Below the pieces are notes generated by a model. The model was given only the letters and a program-made list of their open reading frames with translations, was not told the DNA's origin and searched no databases. Positions 24,693-36,184 of a stretch of DNA of 64,000 nucleotides are shown one piece after another (within the stretch, counting starts at the first letter, position 1; each line of letters starts with the position of its first letter). The stretch is taken from assembly GCA_946122785.1 (NCBI GenBank), contig CAMGYJ010000008.1, positions 12,053,475 through 12,117,474 on the forward strand. The letters run 5' to 3'. This DNA is from Linum tenue (Eukaryota > Streptophyta > Magnoliopsida > Malpighiales > Linaceae). The position numbers were made by a program, and so were the translations under genes.

Positions 24693-26340
24693 ACTGCAGT
24701 ACCTTGTTTAATTTTTCTGCAGTTCCTGCAACTGCAATGACGGCTGGTGGAGCCTGCAGCGCTCAACAATAGCTGGAACGAAATAAAGGCAAAGACGAAA
24801 TGAATGTTTACACAGAGACATTTTTATATCATTAAACTGATGTCTGATGAGCAATTCCTCACATGATCCATCACAGCAGTTTGGAGACTCCCTTTTTCTG
24901 CCATTGCCAATTAATATAAAGCACGAAAGATGGAGCACAATTTGTACTGATAACAATAAGTGTAATCGTCTGGAATTTCACGTGCAAGCTTAATTTTCCA
25001 CCACTTTGGACGGATTTCCTGCTTTGGGTGGGGAGAGAGCTTGAAAATACGTTTCTCCTGTGAAACTTTTTTTCTACCATTTGGTGTGAGGCAACTGATC
25101 TAGACAGTTTTATAACATCACATGCATGTCTACTTGTCTAGTGGGTGGAATGGAATGCTCCTATATATAGTTGTGTGATCATAATTGGCCAAGGCACTCT
25201 TAGTTGAAGTAGTACTTTTGACTAACACACTTGAAGTTTATTAATGTCATGATCAAAGTGTTACGAAGTGATATATGATTGATGTTTGAATGATCATCTC
25301 TCATAACAATTTGAGTTTCTGTGAATTATGAATTGATTCTTAATATGATATTAAAGATGTTTGATTGATAGGTGTTTTATGTTCGGATCCTAGCTCGGTG
25401 TCGAACACCAGTGGGGATATGTTCTATAATGGATCTTACTATACCATTATCTTATACGCTCTTGCAAACAAGGACCAACCTATGAGTTTGAAGCTGTTTG
25501 GACCCGTTATACATCATGATTGAATCAATAGTTGATATTGGGAGGTTATAAGATTCGAACACATGCAAGACCTCCTGGTCATCGCAAGCACTCTAATATT
25601 ATATAAAAATCATTTAGTTCTATATTCCAATAACTTGAGTTGTTAAGAGAGGTTTTGGAACAAATTTTATACCACTCTCTTAACTCCGAACCTGTAATGC
25701 AACATATAAGGTTCACAGACCTTTCAATAATTAGTTGTTGGCATATCTCAGCAATAATCGTATGGTGACTAAAGTGTGTATGTATATGCATGTAAAGAAA
25801 TAGTTGAGTTATAGACCTCTCCTAATGATTCTGATTAATACAATAAACTAATTATCGACTTGTCATGGCATAAATTAATTGGCCTTCCCTAGCAAGCTAT
25901 ACAATTATTGTAGTTGGTATAATTTAGGCAATTTCCTAGGTTTTTTCGAGGGATCCTTCGATTATGCATATTGTCATGACTCAAACTCCAAACCGGCCGG
26001 CCATGGGAAATATACTATCACAGGCTTCTTCTCTAAGATACATCGATCGACAGGTTGTTATATAGAGCAGTAATGGGATGAAGGCTGACGAAGAATTTGA
26101 GGGAGGGAGCAACCAAGTGGGCTGGTGGAATCTTTTAGAATCTTAGCTAATATTTTGCTCCATTTTGTAATAAAATATGCAAATTATTAACATTTTCAGA
26201 TACAAAGATTGGGCTAAGATCAAATAACTACTGGGGTTTCTTAGTCTCATAATTAAGCCAATAGCATCCATTCATTTAAGTTTTAATCCAATGATTGTGA
26301 TTAATCTCATTTAATAAAGGTCATGATAGTAAATACACAA
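24693..26340. other. AT-rich intergenic DNA
   Basis: No protein gene could be supported. At 25555-25590 the minus strand reads GTGTTCGAATC, a B-box-like motif seen in plant SINEs, but I found no A box or tail. CCGGCCGGCCATGG near 25993-26006 recurs, with one change, at 26590-26603. Confidence 0.4.
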
Positions 26341-26373
26341 TTTATTTATTTATTTAGCAATAAACAAAAATAA

Positions 26374-26610
26374 ATGCGGGCCCACAGCTACCCCGTCGCC
26401 GCTCCTGTCGAGCGTTTCTGGGAAATTTCTCCCGACGGCCAGCCTCCCCGACTTATCCCAGTGCCGGCGGTCCCCCTTTCCCAACGTTCTTTTTCCCCAT
26501 TCCAAGCCAGCGATCCACTTTTATGGGGATTTTCCCCCATTCCCAACAAAGAGAGAGAGAGAGAGAGTCGATGATTTTCCCCATTCCAAACTGGCCGGCC
26601 ATGGTTAGTA
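26374..26610 (+). other. GC-rich island with an open frame
   Basis: A sharp GC-rich patch inside AT-rich DNA. An ATG-started frame of 66 codons runs from 26374 to 26574 and is rich in Pro and Ser; I recognise no domain. A short GA repeat (26550-26566) and the TGGCCGGCCATGG motif follow. It may be a degraded promoter or exon fragment, or a repeat piece. I do not call a gene. Confidence 0.25.
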
Positions 26611-26881
26611 TACTTTGTATTGTTTGTCGGTTTCTTTTGTAATGTTTTTAAGCTTTGTTATATTTGTCCACCATGTTTGTCATTTTTGTCAACCATGTTT
26701 GTAATGTTTTTTTATATTCTAGAATTATTTTACAAGTATACGACGTTCTTTGAGATCATTGAACGTATTAAAATAGGTTCGTAGATGGGGATTAAATGGG
26801 AGATTTTCGTTTGGTATAGTTTCGTAGATAGGAATTAAATGAGAGATTTCCTTTTGGTTTGGGGAATGCAAAATGTATATG

Positions 26882-27054
26882 ACAAATGGGGATTGAACCC
26901 ATGTGTGCTTTAAGAGAGAACTGCTACCATTTAGACCACATGGCTATTACATGACATAATTTACAAAACAGGCTGTGGTTATAAATTTATACTAAGTATC
27001 CTTAAAGTCTTGGGGGCCAGGGCCCACCCCGTGTTGAACGTAGCTCCGACCCTG
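26882..27054 (-). mobile_element. Element fragment with tRNA-like A/B boxes and a CAGGG end
   Basis: On the minus strand the sequence starts CAGGGTCGGAGCTACG (27054 downward), a terminus seen in plant hAT-related repeats. It then holds GGTCTAAATGGTAGC (A-box-like) and GGGTTCAATCCCC (B-box-like), as in tRNA-derived SINEs. The tRNA part does not fold as a working tRNA because the acceptor ends do not pair. The far end was not found, though a degenerate duplication (CGTAGATGGGGATTAAATGG, about 26780-26860) lies beyond. Confidence 0.4.
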
Positions 27055-28888
27055 GTTTAAAGAGGTTTTAGGCTTTATCTTTTACGTAATTTATGAAGGA
27101 GAAATCAAGTAGTAAATTACTAAAGAATTTTTTCTACTTCGCACCAACTCTAATCCTACTGGCTAGTCTCCTCTCGTTCTCCCTCAAACCGTCATCTTTT
27201 CTCCGTTAAATTCTACCTCCATTTCTCTATATTTTGTATGAATTGCGAGTCGTTTCTTGTATGAATTGCGAGTGGTTTCTTTTTGTCATGTGTTAATGCT
27301 TGAAATTTTTTGATTAATTAAACCGGGATCACCCTTTGTCAAAAAGAACAAAACACCACCCAATCGTGTGATTCTAAGTGGGATGGTTTGAGAGGTTGTC
27401 AAACTTTGAATAATATTAGCGTACATGGTATGGACTGTGGAGCTAGCCAGCCATAGCCACCTATAGCTTTTTTTGGGGGGTTGTACAAGTTTGATTTTCT
27501 ATAGTTGACTTGCACCACAGACATGTTAAGTCCATCCCTTAAAACCAATGAAAATAAAAGATAGAATCTCACTACCTGACGACTTTTTAATATATTATGA
27601 TTACCACACAGTTGTTTTCAAACTCCTAAGAACAATAAGTAGTCCAATAGAATAATAAAGATCTCATCATTGTGGGCGCATTTGGTGGTACCATAAAACC
27701 TTTGAATCTTCCTGCCGCCTACATACCCACTATGGGGGTGGGGGCTTGATTATCTGCCGATTAAGGTGAAGTTAGGGCTTCAATTCTGCATGTGAAAACA
27801 CAGAGACAAAGGGTTGATGTTTGAACATAATCTACACCTTTACATATACGAAGTCTATTAAGTAAGTCAGTTTGCCTATATATATAATTTCATACGCTAT
27901 TATTAAAACTGCATTTATCGTTAAGATGTCTCATATCTTATGTTTGAGACGTCTGTGACAAGCATCTCAAAGAGTCATGTGAGCGTTTGTAGAGAGTGCG
28001 GTTTATTTTGCTTATGAAGTTGAAACTCATTACATTTACTAGACGTCATGGTTTTACCGAATGTTCTTAGTCACTAGCGTCTAGCATATATAGGTATACA
28101 TCTTCGCATGCACGATCCTACTTGATTAATCCATTCGTCTTTTAGTATGTTTCCTTGCCACTACAAGACCGCTAAACATATAAAATCAAAGAAACTACCA
28201 TTAGAAGTAGACGTTCCAGCACAAGTACTTCTTGTTATATGAGGAGACATTTATCTGCCATTCCCATTACCTTGGCTTGGTAATTATCAAAGAGACATTC
28301 TAAAAGTGATCACTCGAATTGTAATAGTGACTTGCGTGTGTTTACATACACAATTAGGCTATCTATCTCTTTCAGAAATCATATATGCGCTATATTGTTT
28401 GTGCTTATCAATTTGAAAAGGAACGATGGTAGGTGCCGTAAGGCTTTCCATGTTGTGGAAATTTCATTGGAACATGGAGGCCAAATTGAAGACTTTGACT
28501 TGTATTAATAGTCTAGTCAACGCTACGTGCTATCCATCCCCATCCTTGTTTGTCACACTTCATCCTCTTTCTACTCTAAAAGCTAACCCAAATTATAATT
28601 CTTGCTATTATATCTCACAAACTTATCAGAATAGACGATTGGAGCATATATATAACTCCTTTTGTGATCCACAACGAAAATTCATTTAGAATAATAGCTA
28701 TGTTATGTGGATTGTCTTAGAAAGAGCACGACATTTCAATCCTCATATTTTTATCACTTGAATCACTGTTTGATTTTAAATAAGTGGTATATAAATAATG
28801 GTATAGCCATTTTCATGCCACCAAACTTGGCAAACTCATGAGATTGGGCAATTCGAATTTACAATCATAATTCATAAGTGTTGACTCT
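27055..28888. other. AT-rich intergenic DNA
   Basis: No gene, RNA or element boundary was identified. The ATG frame 28426-28689 (+) has no recognisable motif. Confidence 0.45.
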
Positions 28889-29653
28889 TAGGGCTGCAAA
28901 TGAGCTGAGTCGAATCGATTTTTACCCCAGCTTGAGCTCGGCTCGTTAATAAACGAGTCGAGCTCAAGCTCAGCTCGTTAATAAACGAGTCGAGCTCGAG
29001 CTCAGCTCGTTAATAAACGAGTCGAGCTCGAGCTCAGCTCGTTTATTAACGAGTCGAGCTCGAGCTCAGTTCGTTTATTAACGAGTCGAGTCGAGTTCGA
29101 GCTAGCTTGTTTACTAAAATCTTGACTTTTATTTAGTACTTCATTTTGTATATCAATATACACATGATTTATTTTGTTTGCTAATATCATATTATACTTT
29201 GTTGGTATCATATATCATTTAGTTAATAAATTTTAACTACTCCAAATCATGTTATTTCAATGTAACGAAGCAATTTATGATACATAATTTTTTTTTAAGT
29301 AGAAAATAAGATATATTTGCTCACATACTCAACGTTTTAAACTTTATGTATGGTGAGATATATAATTTAACAACCATATGAATTAAAAACATAAGATATA
29401 GATTGATTCGTCCATAAGTCAGTAATCGAGTTGGCTCTCTAGCCACATGTTGAGCCATATCATGAGCTCTAAATGAGCCAGCTCATGAGTTTAGTTCAAC
29501 AAGCCACCGAGTCGAGCTAGCTCGCGAGCTTCACGAGCTGAAGAAAGCTTAGCTCATGTTCGGCTCGTTTATTAACGAGCCGAGTTTCGAACGAGCTTTT
29601 CTCGAGTCGAACACCGAGCCGCTCGCAAACAGCTCGGCTCATTTGCAGCCCTA
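28889..29653. mobile_element. hAT-like non-autonomous element, GAGCTCG class, copy B
   Basis: Both termini, read inward, are TAGGGCTGCAAATGAGC, a perfect 17-bp inverted repeat. Near the right end CTCGAGTCGAACACCGAGCC and neighbours match copy A (23894-23950), so these are two members of one family. The left half carries five 32-bp repeats with a palindromic core. The target duplication is unclear: only ACTCT is shared by the flanks. No transposase is encoded. The TAGGG-type ends suggest hAT but do not prove it. Confidence 0.7.
28941..29100. repeat. Five 32-bp tandem repeats with palindromic cores
   Basis: Copies start at 28941, 28973, 29005, 29037 and 29069 (GCTCGTTAATAAACGAG type). Copies 1-3 have TTAATAAA in the core and copies 4-5 its reverse complement TTTATTAA, while the flanking CTCG...CGAG arms are unchanged because they are palindromic. 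Confidence 0.88.
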
Positions 29654-32001
29654 CTCTCAACCTGAATGTTTTTTTTTTATAAACATGGTAGATTATACAA
29701 ATAATGAATTAAACTCAGAAGCACAATAGGGGAATTGTCAAATCTTGCCATCCCGGTGTTAAATAAGTTGTATATGTTATGGCACGGTCATTTTCATGTC
29801 ACGTATATACAACTATATAGCTAGCTCAACAAACTAGCAAATCAAATGGGGTGAAGTAACCGAAATAATAGAATAACTAGGGAGGGAGGGAGTTCATATT
29901 GAAGTTACCATCAATCACCTTATTCCCAGTTGGAATGGTACGATAGATTATACGCCCATCGTCGTCACCATCATCACCATGTTTTGTATTGGAGCGCCAA
30001 CAATGTATTGGGGAGTCAATTGCTAATATCAACTTGCAGCTGTCATTTTTGAAGTCGACTGCCTGAACAAATATTGATTGAAATTGGCACATTAATTAAT
30101 TCGTGTTCCCTTAGTAGTTGTTGATGTATGATAATTAGCTAGGAATATCTCTCTCCAAGTTGTTGAGAATCAAGTCCATGTGTTCATATGCTGCCTGTTA
30201 TTCTCCTAATTAATCTCATCCCATTGATTGAAAAATTAATTGTTTTTCAACGAATTACAACGTATAATCGAAACCGCTTGCTGCCTAGGGATGTGTTTTT
30301 TCCTTGCTGTTGAAAAGAGTTCAAACCAAGAAAACATATTCAGACCCTAAGGACAAAAAAATGACGTAAAGGAGAGATGGATAACTTATACATATAGTCA
30401 ATGACTAATTGCATACCAACTACCAAGGGGTGGTTTAAGTGAGTAGATTTCTGGAGAAGAAGTGGGTTCAGACTTTTTCCAAGAGAGTAACTAGTTGAAG
30501 ATTGAATTTGATATCATCGAAGCATCAAATCACAAAATCACGTCTTATCATGATTCATGAAAACTCAATTACGTGTATATATATATACTTGGTGGAGGAG
30601 AAATGAAACAAAATAATCACATTTTGTGCGAGTAACAATAAACATTTATAAAATAAAAAAAGTAATCATTGTATCTATTGCGATATAAAAATTTTATATT
30701 GTTATCATATTCGTTTTTCACCCAATATCTCTAATCAGTTTGCTGACTCATCGAAAATTAGTAAAAAACATATAACATGACTAGCTAAACCTTGCACTTG
30801 ATCACACACCCACCACTAACCACGGTGGTTCAAACTCAACCCAAATTAAACTACGAAACAGACTAAACCCCTCCCCTACTCTGGCATCTCAGTTGCCTTC
30901 CAACAATTATGACAATTAGGATTTTATCCTTTTAACTTCCTTGATCTACTATATATATATTTACTGCAGAAAGTACAAAATGGTACACTACGATATCCCT
31001 CCATGAAACAGTGGCATGTGAGATAAAATCTTGCATTTTGTTTGGACTTGGCTGATCCGATGATGATACAAGCCTAGTGTAATGGTGACGGTCGTAAGAT
31101 CCTTCCCTCACCACTCTGGTCTTATAATAATCGACTTGCTTCCAAATAATAATTCTTTTGCATCATCACCATTCTTTCTTCAACGATCCAATTACCTACC
31201 TCTTCAATTATATCCCAAACCCGCGTTTCTGCAGGTCGGGTGGTTAGGTTCTTAGGTTTCCTGAAATGAGCAGGAAGTTTATGGCTGTGTATTCAATTGT
31301 AAATTGGCCGTAAGCATGAAGCAACACTGCAAGGAAGCTTCGTAGTAGAGCTTGAATTGGAGGGCAACAGGGCAGGTGGGGTTTGAGGGTTTCTGCCACT
31401 TTCCATTACTGTGAATTGTGTGGAAGGATTAGGGGTAGATAGGCTGTACCAGAAAACTGATCATGGCTAATGGATTGGAATTTGGAAGGACCCTTCTTTA
31501 GGGTGGACAGGAAGCAGTTGGGTGGCTTAATGTTTTGCACAAACTTATGTATAGCTTTCCTAACAATTTGGTTCTGTCCTAGCTCCTTATTTCTATCCTT
31601 CCAGTTCTAGTATAGGAGTACAATTGTACTATCGCATCCTTTAAACTCTAATAAAGGAATTGTTTTGAATTTTGATCAACCTTACTATGTATGTCTGCAA
31701 CTCCTGTAACTTGTTTGGGGAATTGGGCATATATAGATATATATTCCGTATGAATTGATTCTTGTGATTGTATTGGATAAGGGGGAATATTTTGATTCCT
31801 CAAATTCGACAAAGGCTCAAATTGTATTGTACAGAAAAATAACAAAGAATACGATTTCTGAATTTATGATGATTTCTTGAAAAACAACTGTTACATTGTA
31901 CATTTTGGATTTTTAAAGAGATGGTCCCAAAATTTTCAGGAAGTCTTCTATATATACAAAGCCTAAAGTGGAAGGCAAAACGTAAACAAATGCAACAATC
32001 A
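29654..32001. other. AT-rich intergenic DNA
   Basis: No gene is supported. The short frames here (for example 29877-30092 on -, 30932-31114 on -) lack domains and splice context. I looked for conserved plant microRNA sequences by memory and saw none. Confidence 0.4.
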
Positions 32002-32423
32002 TCATATTTTGATGGGCCACACATTAGCCTCAACAATCAATGCGAACAGCCCAAATACAGCCCATGCCAGCATTTGACAAATTCCATACCCACCTCTAAG
32101 CCTGTCCAATAATACAAAGTTAGGATTCAGCCCAATCATTAGGCCCAGAAGCCCAAATCTGAATGAAGCCAATCCCACAGTTGGCTTCAGTTTTGAGACC
32201 TCATTGGTCAGCCACAGTTTAGAAAACAAGCTGTTTCCATTTCTTTATCTTCAAACACACTACACAGGTACAAATTACATTGAGCTTATGCAGGTAAACG
32301 GATGAGATATTAAGAAGACATTCTACTAATTAGGGAATGCCTTATTATGAACTTTGCTAGAGTCTTCTGTCAGTCAGTTTAGCTGCCATTTCCTCTAAAA
32401 CTTGCACCTTTTTTGTTTGTTTG
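32002..32423 (-). other. 3' flank of the ankyrin gene with AGCCCA repeats
   Basis: Probably includes the 3' UTR of the ankyrin-repeat gene. Repeated AGCCCA/GGCCCA hexamers (32033-32155) create a hydrophobic Gly-Leu-rich frame on the minus strand (32229-32002), but it begins with TTG and matches nothing I know. The hexamers resemble site II elements although no gene start is evident beside them. Confidence 0.35.
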
Positions 32424-34584
32424 TTAAGCAACTGACACAATAGATGGAGTAAAGCTAGCACTCTGCTGCCTCCTGTGCCTGCTACTACTAACTGGACTCT
32501 TCACTGAAACGCCTGACCCTCCAAAGCAAAAGTACTGACTCCTCGACCTCCGATGATGCTGATGGTGGTGGTGGTTGTGTTTCGAGCTCGGCGACCCTCC
32601 ATCCAATCCCTCGGCTTCACCAAGCACACCCTTTGAGCATGGAGAAGAGAGGGACGATTTGGAGAACGAACTAGACCGTGATCTCGCTCCAGGAACTGCG
32701 ATCTGTGGCAATGCCTGAACGACTCCATGGACTAATGCCCCAGAAGCAAGCTTCTTCTTGGCTGTTGGACTTGATTGGTTGCTCCTAACTGCCAGTGTCC
32801 TCTTGTTGCTTGCTGTAGATGGTGGTGTTAATGATAGCTTGGTAGAGAATCGATGGCGAAGTGGGGCTGCTGCTTGGTTTTCATCTGAAGCAGTAGTACT
32901 AGCTGCTGTTACTGTACTGCATCTCCTTGATGATGAAGCTACTGAGCAATTTCTGTTGTGTCCTTCAGCAGGCTTCCTATGCTTTTTCCTGGTCCATTGG
33001 AGTACCCTTTTCAGCCCTTGAGCAGCATGGCTAGGAGTCTCATCTTCTTCTTTCTTCGCCGTTGTATAATCCACCTGATTCAGTTCCAAGGAAGATGAAC
33101 TCATTCCTCCATTGCCTTGTCCACCATTTGCTCGAACTTCAACTCCAGTATAGAGAAAAACTTCTGTATCGGAGAGTCTAAAGGAAGTCCCTGGACTTCC
33201 TAACCCAGATTGCAGCTTAAGCCGCGAAGCAATGGCTCTCCTTGCCGTGTAATCATGGCAACTGAAAATCCCACCAGCAGAGATCAGCTTCCTGATCAGG
33301 ACATCAGAAGAAGCAGAACGAGGGCGCTGCTTAAGCAAATCAAGCACGGTCATTCCATCTGCGTCTCGAGCATTCACATCGATTGATTCGACGGCCATCA
33401 GGAGCTGGACAAGATCAGAGTGCATATTGGCAAGGATTGCAGTGTGGAGTGCTGTTCTTCCATCATTGTTCTTGGCATTGATAACTTCTTCGATATGGAA
33501 ACTTCCCTCACGAATCAGCTGCTTCATGAGCTCAATCTGCTTGTCCAGTCTTCTGAATGCAGGGTTTTGGAAGCCTGAGACTGCCATGTGGAGGAAAGTC
33601 TCACCAGCATTGTTAGTAGATGCAAGCATCGACGGAGATGCTTCGGCTAGAGCTTGGAATACGTGTAGCTGGCCGCGGTAAGCTGCAATATGTAATGCTG
33701 TGTTGCCTTGATTGTCTGTTGATTCGATCATGTCAAAGGTTGATATAAGATACTTAACCACCTGAACATACACAGAAACATGATCGTGTTAGAATAGATT
33801 TGAATACAAAGCATCTCAACATGAGCTATCCAAATGATGTATGTGTTACCTCAACTTGGCCTTTGGCTGACGCAGCATGCAAGATGGTGGATCCTTGCTT
33901 ATCTCTATAGCTCAAGATCTCATCACTACAGTTAGTAAGAAGATCCTTCAAAAGGGAAACATTCCCACCTCTAGCAGCAGCGTGAACAGCTCTATTCAAC
34001 ATTTCCCACTTGTACGTGAGAGGAATGTCCCCTAAATGCTCCTCCAAACCCCCACCTTTTGCAGCCAAGAACCTTGGAGAGACAGCAAAGTCATAAACCA
34101 GCCTGAAAACTTCACTGTTCTTGCTCCTAGCAGCAGCATAGAGTATATCAGTAACACCATACTCTCCTTCACCAAACACAAGCAAGGGGTTTTTCTGAAG
34201 GAGCTCTTGAACAAAGTTCAAGTCCCCAGCTGAGGCAGCCGTGTACATGAGCCATCCACCATATCCAGATGCCACAAGGGAATTGCTCTTCCCACCACTA
34301 CTCTTGCTCGATTCACACTCTATGAAGAGCTTCCTAGCCACATGGGACCGGCATTTAGCCACGTCAAGGGACGAGGAGGATGAGGATTGCTCATCGTCCC
34401 ACACTGTCTCGAGGCGACGAATTCGTCTCAAGGATGTGAGGTTGATGAGGTGGTTGTTGTCGATTTTGAGGAGCTGTCTGACTAAGTCATAGTGGCCATT
34501 GGCTGCTGCCCAATCTATTGGGGCAGCATACCACCATTGGTCTCCTGTGCTTTCCCATCTCAAGGGTAAGTACGTTGGAGGCAT
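32424..34584 (-). CDS. Ankyrin-repeat protein with Ser-rich C terminus
   Basis: Two exons, 34584-33850 and 33761-32424, join in phase to 690 residues. I chose ATG 34584 (MPPTYLPLRWESTGDQWW); upstream in-frame codons lack an ATG and this start matches the plant family as I know it. Ankyrin repeats run through the first two thirds: PIDWAAANGHYDLVRQLL, MYTAASAGDLNFVQELL, LNRAVHAAARGGNVSLLKDL, GSTILHAASAKGQVEVVKYL, GNTALHIAAYRGQLHVFQAL and GRTALHTAILANMHSDLVQL. The last third is Ser-, Arg- and His-rich (HNHHHHQHHRRSR) and low in complexity. Ankyrin repeats bind partner proteins; no membrane domain (PGG type) is visible, so it is not of the ACD6 kind. The exact role is unknown. Confidence 0.9.
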
Positions 34585-34974
34585 AGTTTTTTCCTCCAGG
34601 AAGGCAGAGAGATCAATATGCAAATATTACTGTAGCTTGCGTTTAACAGAACATGCAAATTCAGAACCTGAGAGAGAAACAGCCAATGAAACTAGTTAAA
34701 GATGGAAACTTTAGCTCTATGAAGGAAGTGGGGAGGCTAGAAAAGAGACCATAGAACAAATATGCAGTTTCAAGTTTCAACCACAGATCACAGACCAAGA
34801 AATGAGGCAATGAAACTAGCTAAAGATCAAAACTTTAACCTCAAAGACAGACAACCCAGTTGGGAATTGAAGGGAAAATACAAAGGAAGGTGAACTCTTA
34901 CTCTGGCATTCACAGCAGGCTTTTCTCTGCAGAGAGTGGGGAGAAATGGAGGGGAAAGTTGTGAAGTTGGTTCG

Positions 34975-34982
34975 CATATATA
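34975..34982 (-). promoter_or_regulatory. Possible TATA box of the ankyrin-repeat gene
   Basis: The minus strand reads TTTTATATATGC about 390 bases upstream of the ATG. It is the closest TATA-like run. A hAT-like insertion begins about 255 bases further upstream. Confidence 0.4.
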
Positions 34983-35238
34983 AAAGTAAAACCAAGAAGA
35001 TGGCAAGAGACAAGGCTCAAGAGAGACAATGGGATACTGTTCTAGTGTTCTTTGGGAGAACCTATGGAGTTTTGTTTATTTGAGGAAAGGAAATAATCTA
35101 AAGGACAGCAAAGGGTTAATATATGGGAAGGAACCTTTGGTTGGGTTGGACCTTTGAAAGCTGTGATAAAGGTGACAATTGGGAGAAGAGAGAACCAGTG
35201 GTATTATATTATGGCCCTATGGGGAAGAGGGAGGAAAC

Positions 35239-36176
35239 TAGGGGTGATAAACGGTTAGTCGGTTATCGGTTTTAACCGATAACCGAACCGATAAAGTCGG
35301 TTAGTGGTTAACCGATAACCGCTACTTCCTTATTGATTTCGGTTTCGGTTAGTAGTATTTTGGTTAGTGGTTAACCGCTAACCGATTAATCGGTTAGCGG
35401 TTAACCGATAAGAAAACCGATAACCGCCTACTAGTGTGACTACATGGTTTTTTACTTTGGCTAAGGGAAAAATTTGTAAGATTCAAAACCAATCAAAGTT
35501 GCAATTCCAAACATCACAATTCTCACCTATTGCAAACAACCCTCCATCAAGAGTCTCAAATGTTTTTAAGAGTTAGAACTCGAAAGTCACCCCTCTCTAA
35601 ATCCCCTTTGCACTCGATAGAGTGAACCTTAGGTTGTTGATGACTATGGGCTAGATGAAGATCTTGGAGTAAATGATGACTATGGGCTAGATGAATTGGA
35701 GCGAGATCCTCGGATCATTTAGGTTGATGATTTGGAGATAATGAACTTGTTATTTGTGTCTTGTTGTGATTGTGACTTGTGGTTGAATTGTGGGCATGTA
35801 GACTTTATGTTGTGGAGTTGTGGTTGATTGTGTGGTTGCTTTAGGCTTTATGTTCAATTGATTTAGATGACTTTATGGTGTGTGATTATAGAGGCTGAAA
35901 CAAAAGCAGGTCACTCAAAATTGAGGGTGAATCATTAAAAAAGGTGGTTGAAATTCGGTTTTGGGTGGTCGGTTTCTGAACGAAAATCGAGAAAGTGAAC
36001 CAGAACCTGCGGTTTCGGTTAACCGCAAGGGAAAACCGAAACCGATGTTTGCGGTTTTCGGTTAACCGAAGTCTCTGTCGGTTTCGGTTTCGGTTAGTGA
36101 TCTTGGGACAATTTTGGTTGCGGTTAACCGATATTTCGGTGCGGTTAAACCGAAACCGCACCGACTAACACCCCTA
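35239..36176. mobile_element. hAT-like non-autonomous element with perfect 8-bp target duplication
   Basis: Ends TAGGGGTG...CACCCCTA are inverted, and the flanks GAGGAAAC (35231-35238 and 36177-36184) are an exact 8-bp target-site duplication, diagnostic of hAT transposition. Just inside both ends lie dense GGTTAACCG/CGGTTTCGGTT repeats, likely subterminal transposase-binding arrays. The 938-bp interior has no transposase. It sits upstream of the ankyrin-repeat gene. Confidence 0.9.
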
Positions 36177-36184
36177 GAGGAAAC

